Assembly: GCF_003402475.1 (NCBI RefSeq)
Contig: NZ_BFAB01000001.1
Span: 372,001-436,000, forward strand
DNA length: 64,000 bases
Origin: Mycobacterium sp. MFM001
Lineage (GTDB): Bacteria > Actinomycetota > Actinomycetes > Mycobacteriales > Mycobacteriaceae
Reading direction: 5' to 3'
In this document: positions 48,029 to 57,859 of the stretch, piece by piece
Layout: each line of letters begins with the position of its first letter
How positions within the stretch are numbered: position 1 is the first letter of the stretch
Notes under the pieces: model-generated
What the model was told of the DNA's origin: nothing
What the model saw: the letters and a program-made list of their open reading frames with translations, nothing else
Databases searched by the model: none
Program-made: the position numbers and the translations under genes

Positions 48029-49813
48029 ATGAACGTCCTCGCCGGAAAGCTCCTCGCGGTGATCGCGGTGACCCTGATGGTGTGCGGACTCGCAGCGGCG
48101 CCACCCGCGGCGGCCGACACCAACCAGTGCGCGCCGTCCGGGGTGGAGAACGCGACCGCATTGCCGCCGAAGCTGGCCACCGCCAAACGGCCGCGCGAGG
48201 ACAAATACACAACCGCCAGTGTCGAGCCGCTCAGTTCGGTCGACGCCGCAGCGCTGGGTCTGATCACGCCGGGCACCCTGACCGTCGGCACCGTTTCGGA
48301 GGCGCCGCCGAACGCGTGCATCAACCCCGCCGGGCACTACACCGGTTTCGACAACGAGCTGCTGCGGGCCATGGCCGCCAAACTGGGCCTGCGGGTTCGC
48401 TTCGTCGGCACCGACTTCGCCGGCCTGCTCGCCCAGGTGTCGTCGCGCCGCTTCGACGTCGGGTCGGCGTCGATCATGGCCACCGACGCGCGGCGGCGCA
48501 CCGTCGGCTTCACCAATGGCTACGACTTCGGCTACGCCTCGCTGGTGGTGCAGCCCGGCTCGCCGATCACCGGGTTCGACGACCTGGCGCCGGGACAGCG
48601 CATCGGCGTGGTTCAGGGCACGGTGCAGGACGCCTACGTCGTCGAAACCCTGCACCTGCAACCGGTCAAGTTCCCGGACATCATCACCGCGTACACCAGC
48701 CTCAAGACCCACCAGATCGACGCCTGGGTGGCCGGCGGGCTCGAGGCGATGAACGCCGTGCGGCCCGGTGACCCGGCCGCGATCGTCGCCAACACGTTCA
48801 GTGAGGGCGACTTCGTGGCCTACGCGGTGGCAAAGGACAACCGGCCGCTGATCGATGCGCTGAACTCCGCGCTGGATGCCGTCATCGCCGATGCCACCTG
48901 GTCGGGCCTGTACTCCGACTGGGTGCCGCGGCCGCTGCCGCCGGACTGGAAACCGGGGTCCAAGGATGCGCTGACGCCGCACCTGCCGGATTTCGCGAAG
49001 ATCGCCGAGAAGCATCACCGCCCGCAGACCGGGCCGCCTGCGCCGACGTCCACGCTGGCGCAGCTGCGGGATTCGTTCCTCGACTGGGATCTGTACAAGC
49101 AGGTCATCCCGGTGCTGCTGACGACGGGGCTGCCGAACACGTTGATCTTGACCGTCAGTGCCAGTGTCATCGGGTTGGTGGTCGGAATCGTGCTGGCCGT
49201 AGCCGGGATCTCGCACAGCCGGTGGCTGCGCTGGCCGGCCCGGGTGTACACCGACATATTCCGCGGCCTGCCCGAAGTGGTGATCATCTTGCTGATCGGC
49301 CTCGGGGTGGGTCCGATCGTCGGCGGGCTGACTCACAACAATCCCTATCCGCTCGGTATCGCGGCGCTGGGGTTGACGGCCGCGGCGTACGTCGGCGAGA
49401 TCTTCCGTGCCGGCATCCAGAGCGTCGAGGCCGGTCAGCTGGAAGCGTCCCGGGCGCTGGGGCTGAGCTACGGCTCGTCGATGCGGCTGGTGGTGGTGCC
49501 GCAGGGCATCCGCCGGGTGTTGCCGGCGCTGGTCAACCAGTTCATCGCGCTGCTGAAGGGATCCGCCCTGGTCTACTTCCTCGGGCTGATCGCTGGTCAA
49601 CGCGAGCTGTTCCAGGTCGGCCGCGACTTCAACGCCCAAACCGGAAGCTTGTCCCCGTTGGTGGCCGCGGGTGTGTTCTACCTGATCTTGACGATCCCGC
49701 TGACCCACCTGGTGAACTACGTCGACAAGCGGCTTCGCCAGGGCCGCGCCTCGGTGGAGCCGCCGGACCAAGTCGACGCACTCGCGTCGGCAACCGGGCA
49801 GGAGATGCTATGA
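48029..49813 (+). CDS. ABC importer: solute-binding protein fused to permease (amino-acid type)
   Basis: The 594-residue protein joins two modules. After a signal sequence (MNVLAGKLLAVIAVTLMVCG), residues about 70-300 form a type 3 extracellular solute-binding domain (GHYTGFDNELLRAMAAKLGL, LAPGQRIGVVQGTVQDAYVV). From about 345 a His/Glu/Gln-type permease follows, with helices from VLLTTGLPNTLILTVSASVI and the EAA loop EASRALGLSYGSSMRLVVVP. Fusion ties the receptor to the membrane channel. The ATPase gene overlaps its stop (ATGA). The solute is likely a polar amino acid or related compound. Confidence 0.9.
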   Translation: MNVLAGKLLAVIAVTLMVCGLAAAPPAAADTNQCAPSGVENATALPPKLATAKRPREDKYTTASVEPLSSVDAAALGLITPGTLTVGTVSEAPPNACINPAGHYTGFDNELLRAMAAKLGLRVRFVGTDFAGLLAQVSSRRFDVGSASIMATDARRRTVGFTNGYDFGYASLVVQPGSPITGFDDLAPGQRIGVVQGTVQDAYVVETLHLQPVKFPDIITAYTSLKTHQIDAWVAGGLEAMNAVRPGDPAAIVANTFSEGDFVAYAVAKDNRPLIDALNSALDAVIADATWSGLYSDWVPRPLPPDWKPGSKDALTPHLPDFAKIAEKHHRPQTGPPAPTSTLAQLRDSFLDWDLYKQVIPVLLTTGLPNTLILTVSASVIGLVVGIVLAVAGISHSRWLRWPARVYTDIFRGLPEVVIILLIGLGVGPIVGGLTHNNPYPLGIAALGLTAAAYVGEIFRAGIQSVEAGQLEASRALGLSYGSSMRLVVVPQGIRRVLPALVNQFIALLKGSALVYFLGLIAGQRELFQVGRDFNAQTGSLSPLVAAGVFYLILTIPLTHLVNYVDKRLRQGRASVEPPDQVDALASATGQEML

Positions 49814-50550
49814 CGGCGGCTGCAGCGCCGGTATCGTTGGCGGCCAAGGACATTCATCTGTCCTTCGGGCAGAACGTGGTGTTACGCGGCGTCGACCTCG
49901 ACGTGCCCGCCGGCAGCACGGTGGCGATCATCGGCCCGTCGGGCTCCGGCAAGTCCACGTTGCTGCGCACCCTGAACCGGCTGTACGAACCCGACCGCGG
50001 CGACGTCCTGCTCGACGGGCGGTCCGTGCTGGGCGACGACCCCAACCGGCTGCGGCAGCGCATCGGCATGGTGTTCCAGCACTTCAACCTGTTCCCGCAC
50101 CGCACCGTGCTGGACAACGTGATGCTGGCGCCGCGGAAGCTCAAGCGGCTGCCGGCGGACGCGGCGCGCGAGCTGGCGCTGGCGCAGCTGGATCGGGTCG
50201 GCATGAAACACAAGGCCGATGCCCGCCCCGGCGCGCTGTCGGGCGGTCAGCAGCAACGCGTCGCGATCGCCCGCGCGCTGGCGATGGCGCCGCAGGTGAT
50301 GCTTTTCGACGAGGCCACGTCGGCACTGGATCCCGAGTTGGTGAAGGGCATCCTGGCGCTGATCGCCGAGCTGGGCGAGGAAGGTATGACGATGGTGGTT
50401 GTCACCCACGAAATGGGTTTTGCCAGGTCAACGTCGGACGCCGTGGTGTTCATGGACCACGGCGCGGTGGTGGAGACCGGACCGCCCGAGCAGATCTTCG
50501 AGGCCGCCGAAACCGAGCGACTGCAGCGGTTCTTATCACAAGTACTTTGA
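49810..50550 (+). CDS. Amino-acid-type ABC transporter ATP-binding protein (GlnQ-like)
   Basis: The 246-residue ATPase has Walker A IIGPSGSGKSTLLRTLNRLY, the Q-loop QHFNLFPHRTVLDNVM, the signature LSGGQQQRVAIARALA, Walker B VMLFDEATSALDPE and the switch His in VVVTHEMGFA. It powers the fused receptor-permease encoded directly upstream, with a 4-bp overlap. The gene pair lies between the counterparts of Rv0043c and Rv0042c and looks like an insertion relative to the M. tuberculosis order. Confidence 0.95.
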   Translation: MTAAAAPVSLAAKDIHLSFGQNVVLRGVDLDVPAGSTVAIIGPSGSGKSTLLRTLNRLYEPDRGDVLLDGRSVLGDDPNRLRQRIGMVFQHFNLFPHRTVLDNVMLAPRKLKRLPADAARELALAQLDRVGMKHKADARPGALSGGQQQRVAIARALAMAPQVMLFDEATSALDPELVKGILALIAELGEEGMTMVVVTHEMGFARSTSDAVVFMDHGAVVETGPPEQIFEAAETERLQRFLSQVL

Positions 50551-50605
50551 CGGCAAAAGCGATTTTGGCGTCTGGTCCCGGGCAATCCGGTTAGACTGGC
50601 GAATT

Positions 50606-51109
50606 ATGGCGGAACGCGAAGCCACCGTGCCGGAAGTGACACAGCTGGCTGAGGGTCTACACCGCACGCTGTCCAAGCTTTTCTCCATCCTGCGCCGGGG
50701 CGACCCGAGCGCCGCCACCGCGACCGCGGGCGAGTTGACCCTGGCCCAGCTGTCGATTCTGGTGACGCTGCTCGACCGGGGTCCGATCCGGATGACCGAC
50801 CTGGCCGCACACGAGCGGGTGCGCACGCCCACCACCACCGTGGCCATTCGCCGGCTGGAGAAGATCGGTCTGGTGAAGCGGTCGCGCGACCCGTCGGACC
50901 TGCGCGCCGTGCTGGTCGACATCACGCCGCGGGGTTTGGCGGTGCACCGCGAGTCGCTGGCCAACCGGATCGCCGCGCTGGCCGGAATGCTCAGCAAGCT
51001 AAGCGAATCCGAACTGGAAACCCTGACCAAGGCGCTTGCGCCGCTGGAACGCCTGGCCGCTCTCGAGCCGGCCGGTCCCGCTTGTCCCGGCGAGCCTGAG
51101 CAGGCGTGA
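50606..51109 (+). CDS. MarR-family transcriptional regulator (Rv0042c-like)
   Basis: The 167-residue regulator has a MarR winged helix: LTLAQLSILVTLLDRGPIRM, then TDLAAHERVRTPTTTVAIRR and LEKIGLVKRSRDPSDLRAVL with the wing Asp-Arg. Helices at both ends dimerise. ATG at 50606 is chosen; an in-frame reading from 50399 lies inside the ATPase gene and is rejected. Its target may be itself or the SDR gene that follows 22 bp later. Confidence 0.9.
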   Translation: MAEREATVPEVTQLAEGLHRTLSKLFSILRRGDPSAATATAGELTLAQLSILVTLLDRGPIRMTDLAAHERVRTPTTTVAIRRLEKIGLVKRSRDPSDLRAVLVDITPRGLAVHRESLANRIAALAGMLSKLSESELETLTKALAPLERLAALEPAGPACPGEPEQA

Positions 51110-51131
51110 AAGTTCTAGTGCCACAACTGCA

Positions 51132-51800
51132 TTGACTCCCACTGCATTGATTACCGGCGCCAGCCGGGGTATCGGTTCTGCGATTGCCGCGGCCCTGGCC
51201 CCGACGCATAGCCTGCTGCTGGCCGGTCGGCCGTCGGCTGCGTTAGATGCCGTGGCGCAGCGTCTCGGCGCCACGGTGGTTCCGCTGGACCTCGCCGACA
51301 CCGACGCGATCCCGGCCGCCACCGAGTCGGTCGCCGAGCTGGACGTGCTGGTACACAATGCGGGCGTGTCCATGCCCGGACACGTCGCCGAGTCCACCGC
51401 CGAGCAGTGGCGCAGCACCTTCGATGTGAATGTCGTTGGCGCGGTGGCTGTTACGTTGGCGTTGCTGCCCGCGCTGCGACGCGCCGACGGCCAGGTGGTG
51501 TTCATCAACTCCGGGTCGGGACGCCGCGTGTCGCCGGGGATGGCGTCCTATTCGGCGAGCAAGTTCGCGCTTCGCGCGTTCGCCGATTCGCTGCGCGCCG
51601 ACGAGCCCACGCTGCGGGTCACCACCGTGTACCCCGGCCGGGTCGACACCGACATGCAGCGCGAGCTGGTCGCATTCGAGGGCGGCGACTACGACCCTGC
51701 CCGTTTTCTCCGGCCGGAGACCGTCGCCGCGGCGGTGGCCAATGTGGTCGCCACCCCGCCGGACGGGCATGTACACGAAGTAGTGCTGCGGCCCCGTTGA
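51132..51800 (+). CDS. Short-chain dehydrogenase/reductase
   Basis: The 222-residue SDR has the cofactor motif ALITGASRGIGSAIA, the NAG motif VLVHNAGVSMPG, Ser in VVFINSGSGRRVS and the active site YSASK. All catalytic residues are present. The substrate is unknown. The start is taken at TTG 51132, since no ATG or GTG in frame precedes the first strand; this is the least certain part of the call. It converges with leuS, leaving 3 bp between stops. Confidence 0.82.
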   Translation: MTPTALITGASRGIGSAIAAALAPTHSLLLAGRPSAALDAVAQRLGATVVPLDLADTDAIPAATESVAELDVLVHNAGVSMPGHVAESTAEQWRSTFDVNVVGAVAVTLALLPALRRADGQVVFINSGSGRRVSPGMASYSASKFALRAFADSLRADEPTLRVTTVYPGRVDTDMQRELVAFEGGDYDPARFLRPETVAAAVANVVATPPDGHVHEVVLRPR

Positions 51801-51803
51801 GCG

Positions 51804-54683
51804 CTAGATGACCAGGTTGACCAGGCGGCCGGGTACCACAATGACCTTCCGGACCGACGCGCCGTTCAAGAATGCCTGCACCTTCTCGTCGGCCAGCGCG
51901 GCGGCCTCCAAGGTGTCGTTGTCGGCATCGGCGGCCACCACCACTTTCCCGCGCACCTTGCCGTTGACCTGAACCGGGTATTCGACGGTGTCCTCGACCA
52001 GATACTGCGGGTCGGCCACCGGGAACGGGCCGTGCGCCAGCGATCCCGTGTTGCCCAGCCGCTGCCACAGCTCCTCAGCCACGTGCGGAGCCAGGGGCGC
52101 GAGCATCAGCACCAGCGGCTCGACAGCGGCGCGCGCAGTGACGGCTCCCTTGGTCAGGTGATTGGTGTACTCGATCAGCTTGGCGACCGCGGTGTTATTG
52201 CGCAGGGCCGCATAGTCTTCGGACACGCCGGCGATGGTGCGGTGCAGCGCGCGCAGCGTTTCGGTGTCGAGGTCTGCTTCCACGATCCGGTTGTCGCCGG
52301 TCTGCTCGTCGACCACCAGCCGCCACACCCGCTGCAAAAACCGGTGCGCGCCAACGACATCCTTGGTGGCCCAGGGACGCGACGCCTCCAGCGGCCCCAT
52401 CGACATCTCGTACACGCGCAGCGTGTCGGCGCCGTAGTCGTCGCAGATCTCGTCGGGTGAGACCGAATTCTTCAGGCTCTTCCCGATTTTGCCGAATTCC
52501 TGGAAGACCTCGATCTCGCCGTCCGGCCCCGGGTAGAAGAACCTGCCGCCGCGTTCGATCACGTCGGCGGCCGGCACATAGGAGCCGCGCGCATCGGTGT
52601 ACGCGAACGCCTGAATGTAGCCCTGGTTGACCAGCCGGCGGTACGGCTCGCGTGAGGTGACGTGGCCCAGGTCGTAGAGCACCTTGTGCCAGAACCTGGC
52701 GTAGAGCAGGTGCAGCACCGCATGCTCGACGCCGCCGACATACAGATCGACACCGCCCGGATCGTCCGGCCCATGCTCCGCCGGCCGCGGACCCATCCAG
52801 TAGGCCTCGTTCTCCTTGGCGCAGAACCGTTCTGGGTTGTGCGGGTCGGTGTAGCGCAACTCGTACCACGAGCTACCCGCCCACTGCGGCATCACGTTGG
52901 TGTCGCGGGTGTAGGGCTTGCACCCGTCGCCGAGATCCAGTTCGACATGCACCCAGTCGGTGGCCTTGGCCAGCGGCGGCTCGGGCTCGCTGTCCGCGTC
53001 GTCGGGGTCGAACAGCACCGGCGAGTAATCGGGCACGTCGGGCAACTCGACCGGCAACGCGGCGTCGTCCAGCGGGTGCGGACGCCCGTCGCTGTCGTAG
53101 ACGATCGGGAACGGTTCACCCCAATACCGCTGCCGCGCGAAAAGCCAGTCCCGCAGCTTGTATTCGACGCGCGCCCAACCGCGGTCGTCGGCCTCCAACC
53201 GGGCAGTCATGGCCTCCTTGGCGGCAGCGACATCCATCCCGTCGAGGAAGCCGGAGTTCACCAGGACGCCGTCGCCGGTGTAGGCGTCCTGTGAAATGTC
53301 GCCGCCCGCAATCACTTCGACGATCGGCAGGCCGAACTCGTGGGCGAACTCCCAGTCCCGGTGATCGTGGCCCGGCACGGCCATGATCGCCCCGGTGCCA
53401 TAGCCCACCAGCACGTAGTCAGCGATGAAGATCGGCACCTTGTGACCGTTGGCCGGATTGGTGGCGTAAGTACCAAGGAAGACACCGGTTTTCGTCTTGT
53501 ATTCCTGGCGCTCCAGGTCGGACTTCGCGAAGATCGACTGCCGGTAGGCCTTCACCGCCTCCGCGGGGGTCGCTGCGCCGAACGTCCAGTGCGGGTCGAC
53601 ACCGTCCGGCCACTCGTCGGCGACCAACCGGTCGACCAACTCGTGCTCGGGCGCCAGCACCAGATAGGTGGCGCCGAACAGGGTGTCGGGCCGGGTGGTG
53701 AACACCTCGATATCGCCGACGTCGCTGCCGAACAGCGCCGAGGCACCGGTGGAGCGGCCGATCCAGTTGCGCTGCATGGTCTTGACCTTGTCCGGCCACT
53801 CCAGCAGGTCCAGGTCGTCCAGCAGCCGGTCGGAGTACGCGGTGATGCGCATCATCCACTGCCGCAACCGTTTGCGGAACACCGGGAAGTTGCCCCGGTC
53901 GCTGCGGCCTTCGGCGGTCACCTCTTCGTTGGCCAGCACGGTGCCCAGGCCCGGACACCAGTTCACCATCGAATCCGCCCGGTAGACCAGCCGGTAGCCG
54001 TCGATCACGTCGGCGCGCTCACCGGCCGACAGCGTCGCCCAGTCCCGGCCGTCGTCCAAAGTTCGTGTGCCGGAGTCGAATTCGTCGATAAGTTCGGCGA
54101 TCGGCCGAGCCTTGTTGGCAGCGGTGTCGAACCAGGCGTTGTAGATCTGCAGGAAGATCCACTGCGTCCACTTGTAGAACTCGGCGTCGGTGGTGGAAAA
54201 GCTTCGCCGGGTGTCGTGGCCGAAACCCAGCCGGCCCAGCTGGCGCCGGAAATTGACGATGTTGGCCTCGGTACGGGTCCGCGGATGGGTGCCGGTTTGC
54301 ACCGCATACTGTTCGGCGGGCAACCCGAACGCGTCGAAACCCAACGCGTGCAACACGTTACGCCCCGTCATCCGGAAGTAGCGGGCATAGACGTCGGTGG
54401 CGATGTAGCCCAGCGGGTGACCGACATGCAGGCCCTCGCCGGACGGATACGGGAACATATCCTGCACGAACATCTTGTCGTCGGGCACCGCGGATCCGTC
54501 CGCCGGCGCCAGCGAGCCGACGGGGTTGGCCACGTGGAATGTCCCCCAGCGGGCCCAATTGTCCTGCCAGGTCCGTTCGATGCGACCGGCCAGCTCCGCG
54601 GTGTAGCGGTACCGCGGCGCGTCGGAGTCCGCCTCATCGGCGCCCGGGACAGCGCCGGCTGCTGCGGTCGGGGATTCGGTCAC
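51804..54683 (-). CDS. leuS: Leucyl-tRNA synthetase
   Basis: The 959-residue class I synthetase has the HIGH-equivalent motif [18 protein letters not shown] and the KMSKS-equivalent [20 protein letters not shown], so the loop is KIGKS. The CP1 editing domain ([20 protein letters not shown]) and the C-terminal anticodon-binding region are complete. It charges tRNA-Leu. The ATG at 54683 is used; the N-terminal segment before [16 protein letters not shown] is a short mycobacterial extension. It is divergent from mtc28. Confidence 0.97.
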   Translation of the reverse strand: MTESPTAAAGAVPGADEADSDAPRYRYTAELAGRIERTWQDNWARWGTFHVANPVGSLAPADGSAVPDDKMFVQDMFPYPSGEGLHVGHPLGYIATDVYARYFRMTGRNVLHALGFDAFGLPAEQYAVQTGTHPRTRTEANIVNFRRQLGRLGFGHDTRRSFSTTDAEFYKWTQWIFLQIYNAWFDTAANKARPIAELIDEFDSGTRTLDDGRDWATLSAGERADVIDGYRLVYRADSMVNWCPGLGTVLANEEVTAEGRSDRGNFPVFRKRLRQWMMRITAYSDRLLDDLDLLEWPDKVKTMQRNWIGRSTGASALFGSDVGDIEVFTTRPDTLFGATYLVLAPEHELVDRLVADEWPDGVDPHWTFGAATPAEAVKAYRQSIFAKSDLERQEYKTKTGVFLGTYATNPANGHKVPIFIADYVLVGYGTGAIMAVPGHDHRDWEFAHEFGLPIVEVIAGGDISQDAYTGDGVLVNSGFLDGMDVAAAKEAMTARLEADDRGWARVEYKLRDWLFARQRYWGEPFPIVYDSDGRPHPLDDAALPVELPDVPDYSPVLFDPDDADSEPEPPLAKATDWVHVELDLGDGCKPYTRDTNVMPQWAGSSWYELRYTDPHNPERFCAKENEAYWMGPRPAEHGPDDPGGVDLYVGGVEHAVLHLLYARFWHKVLYDLGHVTSREPYRRLVNQGYIQAFAYTDARGSYVPAADVIERGGRFFYPGPDGEIEVFQEFGKIGKSLKNSVSPDEICDDYGADTLRVYEMSMGPLEASRPWATKDVVGAHRFLQRVWRLVVDEQTGDNRIVEADLDTETLRALHRTIAGVSEDYAALRNNTAVAKLIEYTNHLTKGAVTARAAVEPLVLMLAPLAPHVAEELWQRLGNTGSLAHGPFPVADPQYLVEDTVEYPVQVNGKVRGKVVVAADADNDTLEAAALADEKVQAFLNGASVRKVIVVPGRLVNLVI

Positions 54684-54853
54684 GTCACACAGGGTATAAG
54701 GACGGCGCTGACCGCCTTCCGGCCACAGGTTGGTCTCGGTTTCGTCGCGTCCCGATCAGGGGTTCATCCCAGGTCCATCTCAAGCCTGTTCCCGCCAGTT
54801 TCCGCTGGTTACAGTCGGCCTCTAACGCCGATCCGAGAGAAGGAGCCACTCTC

Positions 54854-55786
54854 ATGACGCAGATTGCCCGCGGCCTGCGGGTGCTGGTAGCCGGTGTCGT
54901 CGTCGGCGTCGTGGCTGTCATGTGCGTCGGCGGCACTGCTTCGGCAGACCCGGTGTTTCCACCCGGACCCAACCCCGTGCCGGCCCCCGCCCCTCCCCTG
55001 ACCCAAAACGCGCTCGGGGCCGTCGGCAACAGCACGCCGGGCACGGCCCCCTCGATCGCCCCGCGGATCCCCGCACCGCAACCAGCCGCGGCGCCTGCTC
55101 CCCCGCCGGCGACGCTGGTGCCTGCCACCAGCGGGACACTGCGCGACTACTTCGGCGGCAAGGGCGTCAAGCTCGAGCCGCAGCAACCCCAGAACTTCAA
55201 GGCGCTCGACATCACCTTGCCGGTGCCGCCGCGCTGGACGCAGGTGCCCGACCCCAACGTGCCGGACGCGTTCGCCGTCATCGCCGACCGGTCCGGCACC
55301 GGCAACAGCCTCTACACCTCCAACGCCCAAGTGGTGGTCTACAAGTTGGTCGGCGACTTCGATCCGCAGGAGGCCATCACCCACGGGTTCGTCGACAGCC
55401 AGCAACTGCCCGCCTGGCAGACCACCAAGGGCGCGATGGGCGACTTCGGCGGATTCCCGTCGTCGGTGATCGAGGGCACCTACCGGCAAAACGACATGAC
55501 GCTCAACACATCTCGGCGACACGTCATCGCCACATCCGGGCCGGAGCGCTATCTGGTGTCGCTGGCCGTGACCACTGCCGTCACCCAGGCCGTCGCCGAC
55601 GCGCCCGCCACCGACGCGATCATCAACGGCTTCCGAGTAGCTGTGCCGGGCGCCAACCCGCCCGCCGCTCCGGCGCCCGCGGCACCTGCAGCTGCCCCGG
55701 CTGCCGCTCCGGCGGCTCCGGCCCCTCCGGTGCCGGTGCTGCCCGCGTTGCCGGCCCGCCCACCGGTGCCCGCGCCGACGCGCTAG
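54854..55786 (+). CDS. mtc28: Proline-rich secreted antigen Mtc28
   Basis: The 310-residue product equals the length I recall for M. tuberculosis Rv0040c. It has a Sec signal peptide ([20 protein letters not shown] with cleavage near TASA), a Pro/Ala-rich linker of about 70 residues, and a folded LpqN/Mtc28-type domain ([20 protein letters not shown] through [16 protein letters not shown]). A second Pro/Ala tail of about 45 residues ends the protein. It is a cell-surface or secreted antigen without a known enzyme activity. GAGAAGGAG precedes the ATG. Confidence 0.92.
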   Translation: MTQIARGLRVLVAGVVVGVVAVMCVGGTASADPVFPPGPNPVPAPAPPLTQNALGAVGNSTPGTAPSIAPRIPAPQPAAAPAPPPATLVPATSGTLRDYFGGKGVKLEPQQPQNFKALDITLPVPPRWTQVPDPNVPDAFAVIADRSGTGNSLYTSNAQVVVYKLVGDFDPQEAITHGFVDSQQLPAWQTTKGAMGDFGGFPSSVIEGTYRQNDMTLNTSRRHVIATSGPERYLVSLAVTTAVTQAVADAPATDAIINGFRVAVPGANPPAAPAPAAPAAAPAAAPAAPAPPVPVLPALPARPPVPAPTR

Positions 55787-55820
55787 ACCTCGGGTGTGGC
55801 GGCCTCAGTATTGTGGCCCC

Positions 55821-56159
55821 ATGCTGATCGCCGGAGTGCTGTGCGTGTGTGCGGCGATCGTCTGCGCGGCGCTCGGCCTGTGGTCGCTGTCACGGCCAAG
55901 CGCGGACACCGCCGCGCAGGTGACACGCGCCGTCGCGCCGACCCAGCTGGCGGCCGCGGTGATGCTGGCGGCCGGCGGCGCGGTGGCATTCGCCGGCCCA
56001 CGTCCGGCGGCCGGCGTGCTGGTCGGTGTGTGCGTCGTCGGGGCGATCGGCACCGTGGCCGTCGGCTCGTGGCAGAGCGCGCGGTACGCCCTGCGCCGCG
56101 AAGGGGCACCCGCTGTCTGCGGCGGCGACTGCGGGGCCTGCACGTTGTCCTGTCACTGA
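55821..56159 (+). CDS. Small membrane protein with Cys-rich C-terminus (Rv0039c-like)
   Basis: The 112-residue protein has three hydrophobic helices (MLIAGVLCVCAAIVCAALGL; TQLAAAVMLAAGGAVAFAG; AGVLVGVCVVGAIGTVAVGS). It ends in a basic segment and a short tail, CGGDCGACTLSCH, with four Cys and a terminal His, which could bind a metal or form disulfides. Gene position matches Rv0039c. No function is known to me. ATG at 55821 is preferred because it begins directly with the first helix. Confidence 0.75.
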   Translation: MLIAGVLCVCAAIVCAALGLWSLSRPSADTAAQVTRAVAPTQLAAAVMLAAGGAVAFAGPRPAAGVLVGVCVVGAIGTVAVGSWQSARYALRREGAPAVCGGDCGACTLSCH

Positions 56160-56169
56160 TACGCCGGAC

Positions 56170-57165
56170 ATGCTAAAGCGGCTCCCGGTCGACACCTTCT
56201 TATTGGCGCTGCTGGCGACGGTGGCCCTCGCGGCCGTGTTCCCGGCTCGCGGTGCTGCTGCCGAGGCCGTGTCGATCGCCGCCAAAGTTGCGATCGCGGT
56301 GCTGTTCTGGCTCTACGGTGCCCGGCTTTCGCCGCAGCAGGCCTGGCATGGCGTAAGGCAGTGGCGGCTGCACTTACTGGTGCTGGCGACGACGTTCGTG
56401 GTCTTCCCCATACTCGGATTGGCGGCGCGCGCGCTGGTGCCCTGGCTGCTGACGCTGGACCTCTACAACGGCCTACTGTTTTTGTGTCTGGTCCCCTCGA
56501 CCGTGCAGTCCTCGATCGCGTTCACCTCGATTGCGCGGGGCCACGTTTCGGCCGCGATCGTCAGCGCATCGCTGTCCAACATCGTCGGCGTGGTCGTCAC
56601 CCCGGCGTTGGTCCTGCTGCTGATGCACACCAGCGGGGCGCCTCGAGTGGACGCCACCGCAATCCGTGACATCGTGCTGCAGCTGCTGTTGCCGTTCGTG
56701 GCGGGTCAGTTGATGCGGCCGTGGATTGCCGACGTGATCGCCCGGCATGCCGTGCTGACCAAGCTGGTCGACCGCGGGTCGATCCTGCTGGTGGTCTACA
56801 CCGCGTTCTCGATGGGCATGGTCGAGCGGATCTGGCTCAGCGTCGGGGTGTGGCGGGTGGTCGCGGTCGCCGTGGCCAGCGCCGTACTGCTGGGCTTGGT
56901 GCTGGCATTCACTTGGCTGACCGGCCGGCTGGCCGGGCTCGAGCGCGGCGACGCGATCGTGCTGCTGTTCTGCGGCTCGAAAAAGAGTCTGGCGTCGGGA
57001 CTTCCGATGGCGCTGGTGCTCTTCCCGGCCGCCACCGTCGGCGTAATCATGTTGCCGCTGATGCTCTTTCACCAGATACAGCTGCTGGTGTGCGCGGTGA
57101 TCGCCAGCAGGCTCTCGCGTGACCGCTCAGTTGCGGCTGAGATCGATCGGATGGGTGGCCAATAG
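56170..57165 (+). CDS. Bile acid:sodium symporter-like (SBF/PF13593) membrane protein
   Basis: The 331-residue protein has about ten helices of the SBF-like fold. A conserved crossover region contains LVPSTVQSSIAFTSIARGHV, and a second contains LLFCGSKKSLASGLPMALVL, the two broken-helix motifs that carry the cation and substrate in BASS transporters. The SBF_like branch has no known solute. ATG at 56170 is used. It follows the small membrane protein gene by 10 bp and overlaps the convergent yqgE gene by 39 bp. It seems to be absent from the corresponding place in M. tuberculosis. Confidence 0.88.
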   Translation: MLKRLPVDTFLLALLATVALAAVFPARGAAAEAVSIAAKVAIAVLFWLYGARLSPQQAWHGVRQWRLHLLVLATTFVVFPILGLAARALVPWLLTLDLYNGLLFLCLVPSTVQSSIAFTSIARGHVSAAIVSASLSNIVGVVVTPALVLLLMHTSGAPRVDATAIRDIVLQLLLPFVAGQLMRPWIADVIARHAVLTKLVDRGSILLVVYTAFSMGMVERIWLSVGVWRVVAVAVASAVLLGLVLAFTWLTGRLAGLERGDAIVLLFCGSKKSLASGLPMALVLFPAATVGVIMLPLMLFHQIQLLVCAVIASRLSRDRSVAAEIDRMGGQ

Positions 57166-57732
57166 CGACAGCGGCATGGGCTGACGCCGCAGCACCCGGC
57201 CCCACAGGTCCACCCGCGGCGGCACCAGAACGTCGGAAGGCAACGCGGACAACACAATCCAGTCGTCGCGTTCGATCTCGCCCTCGAGCTGGCCGATGGT
57301 CCATCCCGAGTACCCGGCGAAGATCCGCACGCCCTCCACCAGCGGCGCGATCGATTCGGGATCGGCGTCGAGGTCGACCATCACCAGCCGCCCGGACACA
57401 TGGCGGAGGCCGGGAACGCCGTCGGGCTCTGCACCGACCCGCAGCACCGACAAGCACAGTGCCGCGTCACGTTTCACCGGTCCCCCGATGAACATCGTCT
57501 TGGGTTTGGCTGCCAGCTTGGCCCACTGCGGCAGCACGTTGTAGACGGCGGTCTCGCTGGGCCGGTTGAGGACCACCCCGAGCGTTCCGCCGTCGTTGTG
57601 CTCGACGATGTAAATCACGCTGCGCCGAAACGTCGGCTCGAGCAGGTCGGTGTTGGCGAGCAGCAACGTGCCCGCCCGCACCCGATGCGCGGCAGGGGCG
57701 ACATAGTCTTCGGGGTCTTCATGCTGCGCCAC
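57127..57732 (-). CDS. YqgE/AlgH family protein (UPF0301, Rv0038-like)
   Basis: The 201-residue protein has the YqgE features: GTLLLANTDLLEPTFRRSVI, YIVEHNDGGTLGVVLNRPSE, and later RIFAGYSGWTIGQLEGEIER. The fold is known from structures, but the biochemical function is not; some homologues affect transcription of other genes indirectly. It starts at ATG 57732. Its last 39 bp are inside the convergent symporter gene. Confidence 0.92.
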   Translation of the reverse strand: MAQHEDPEDYVAPAAHRVRAGTLLLANTDLLEPTFRRSVIYIVEHNDGGTLGVVLNRPSETAVYNVLPQWAKLAAKPKTMFIGGPVKRDAALCLSVLRVGAEPDGVPGLRHVSGRLVMVDLDADPESIAPLVEGVRIFAGYSGWTIGQLEGEIERDDWIVLSALPSDVLVPPRVDLWGRVLRRQPMPLSLLATHPIDLSRN

Positions 57733-57859
57733 AACACCATCATCGCATCAGCGCGCGGCCGCCGTGGCGAACAAACGGGGCGCCGCTTGATATTTGTAGG
57801 GTGGGTTGGTGGCTTGGCGCGGCGCCCGCTTGCCGGGCCACACCGTGGAAGTAGGTCCT

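Noticed and set aside
47876-49771. 631-codon minus-strand ORF opposite the ABC importer genes
   Set aside because: The importer and GntR proteins on the plus strand show clear families; the antisense product is His/Arg/Asp-rich shadow sequence.
53340-54857. 505-codon plus-strand ORF opposite leuS
   Set aside because: Long antisense frames are expected in GC-rich genes; leuS is unambiguous and the antisense translation has no domain pattern.
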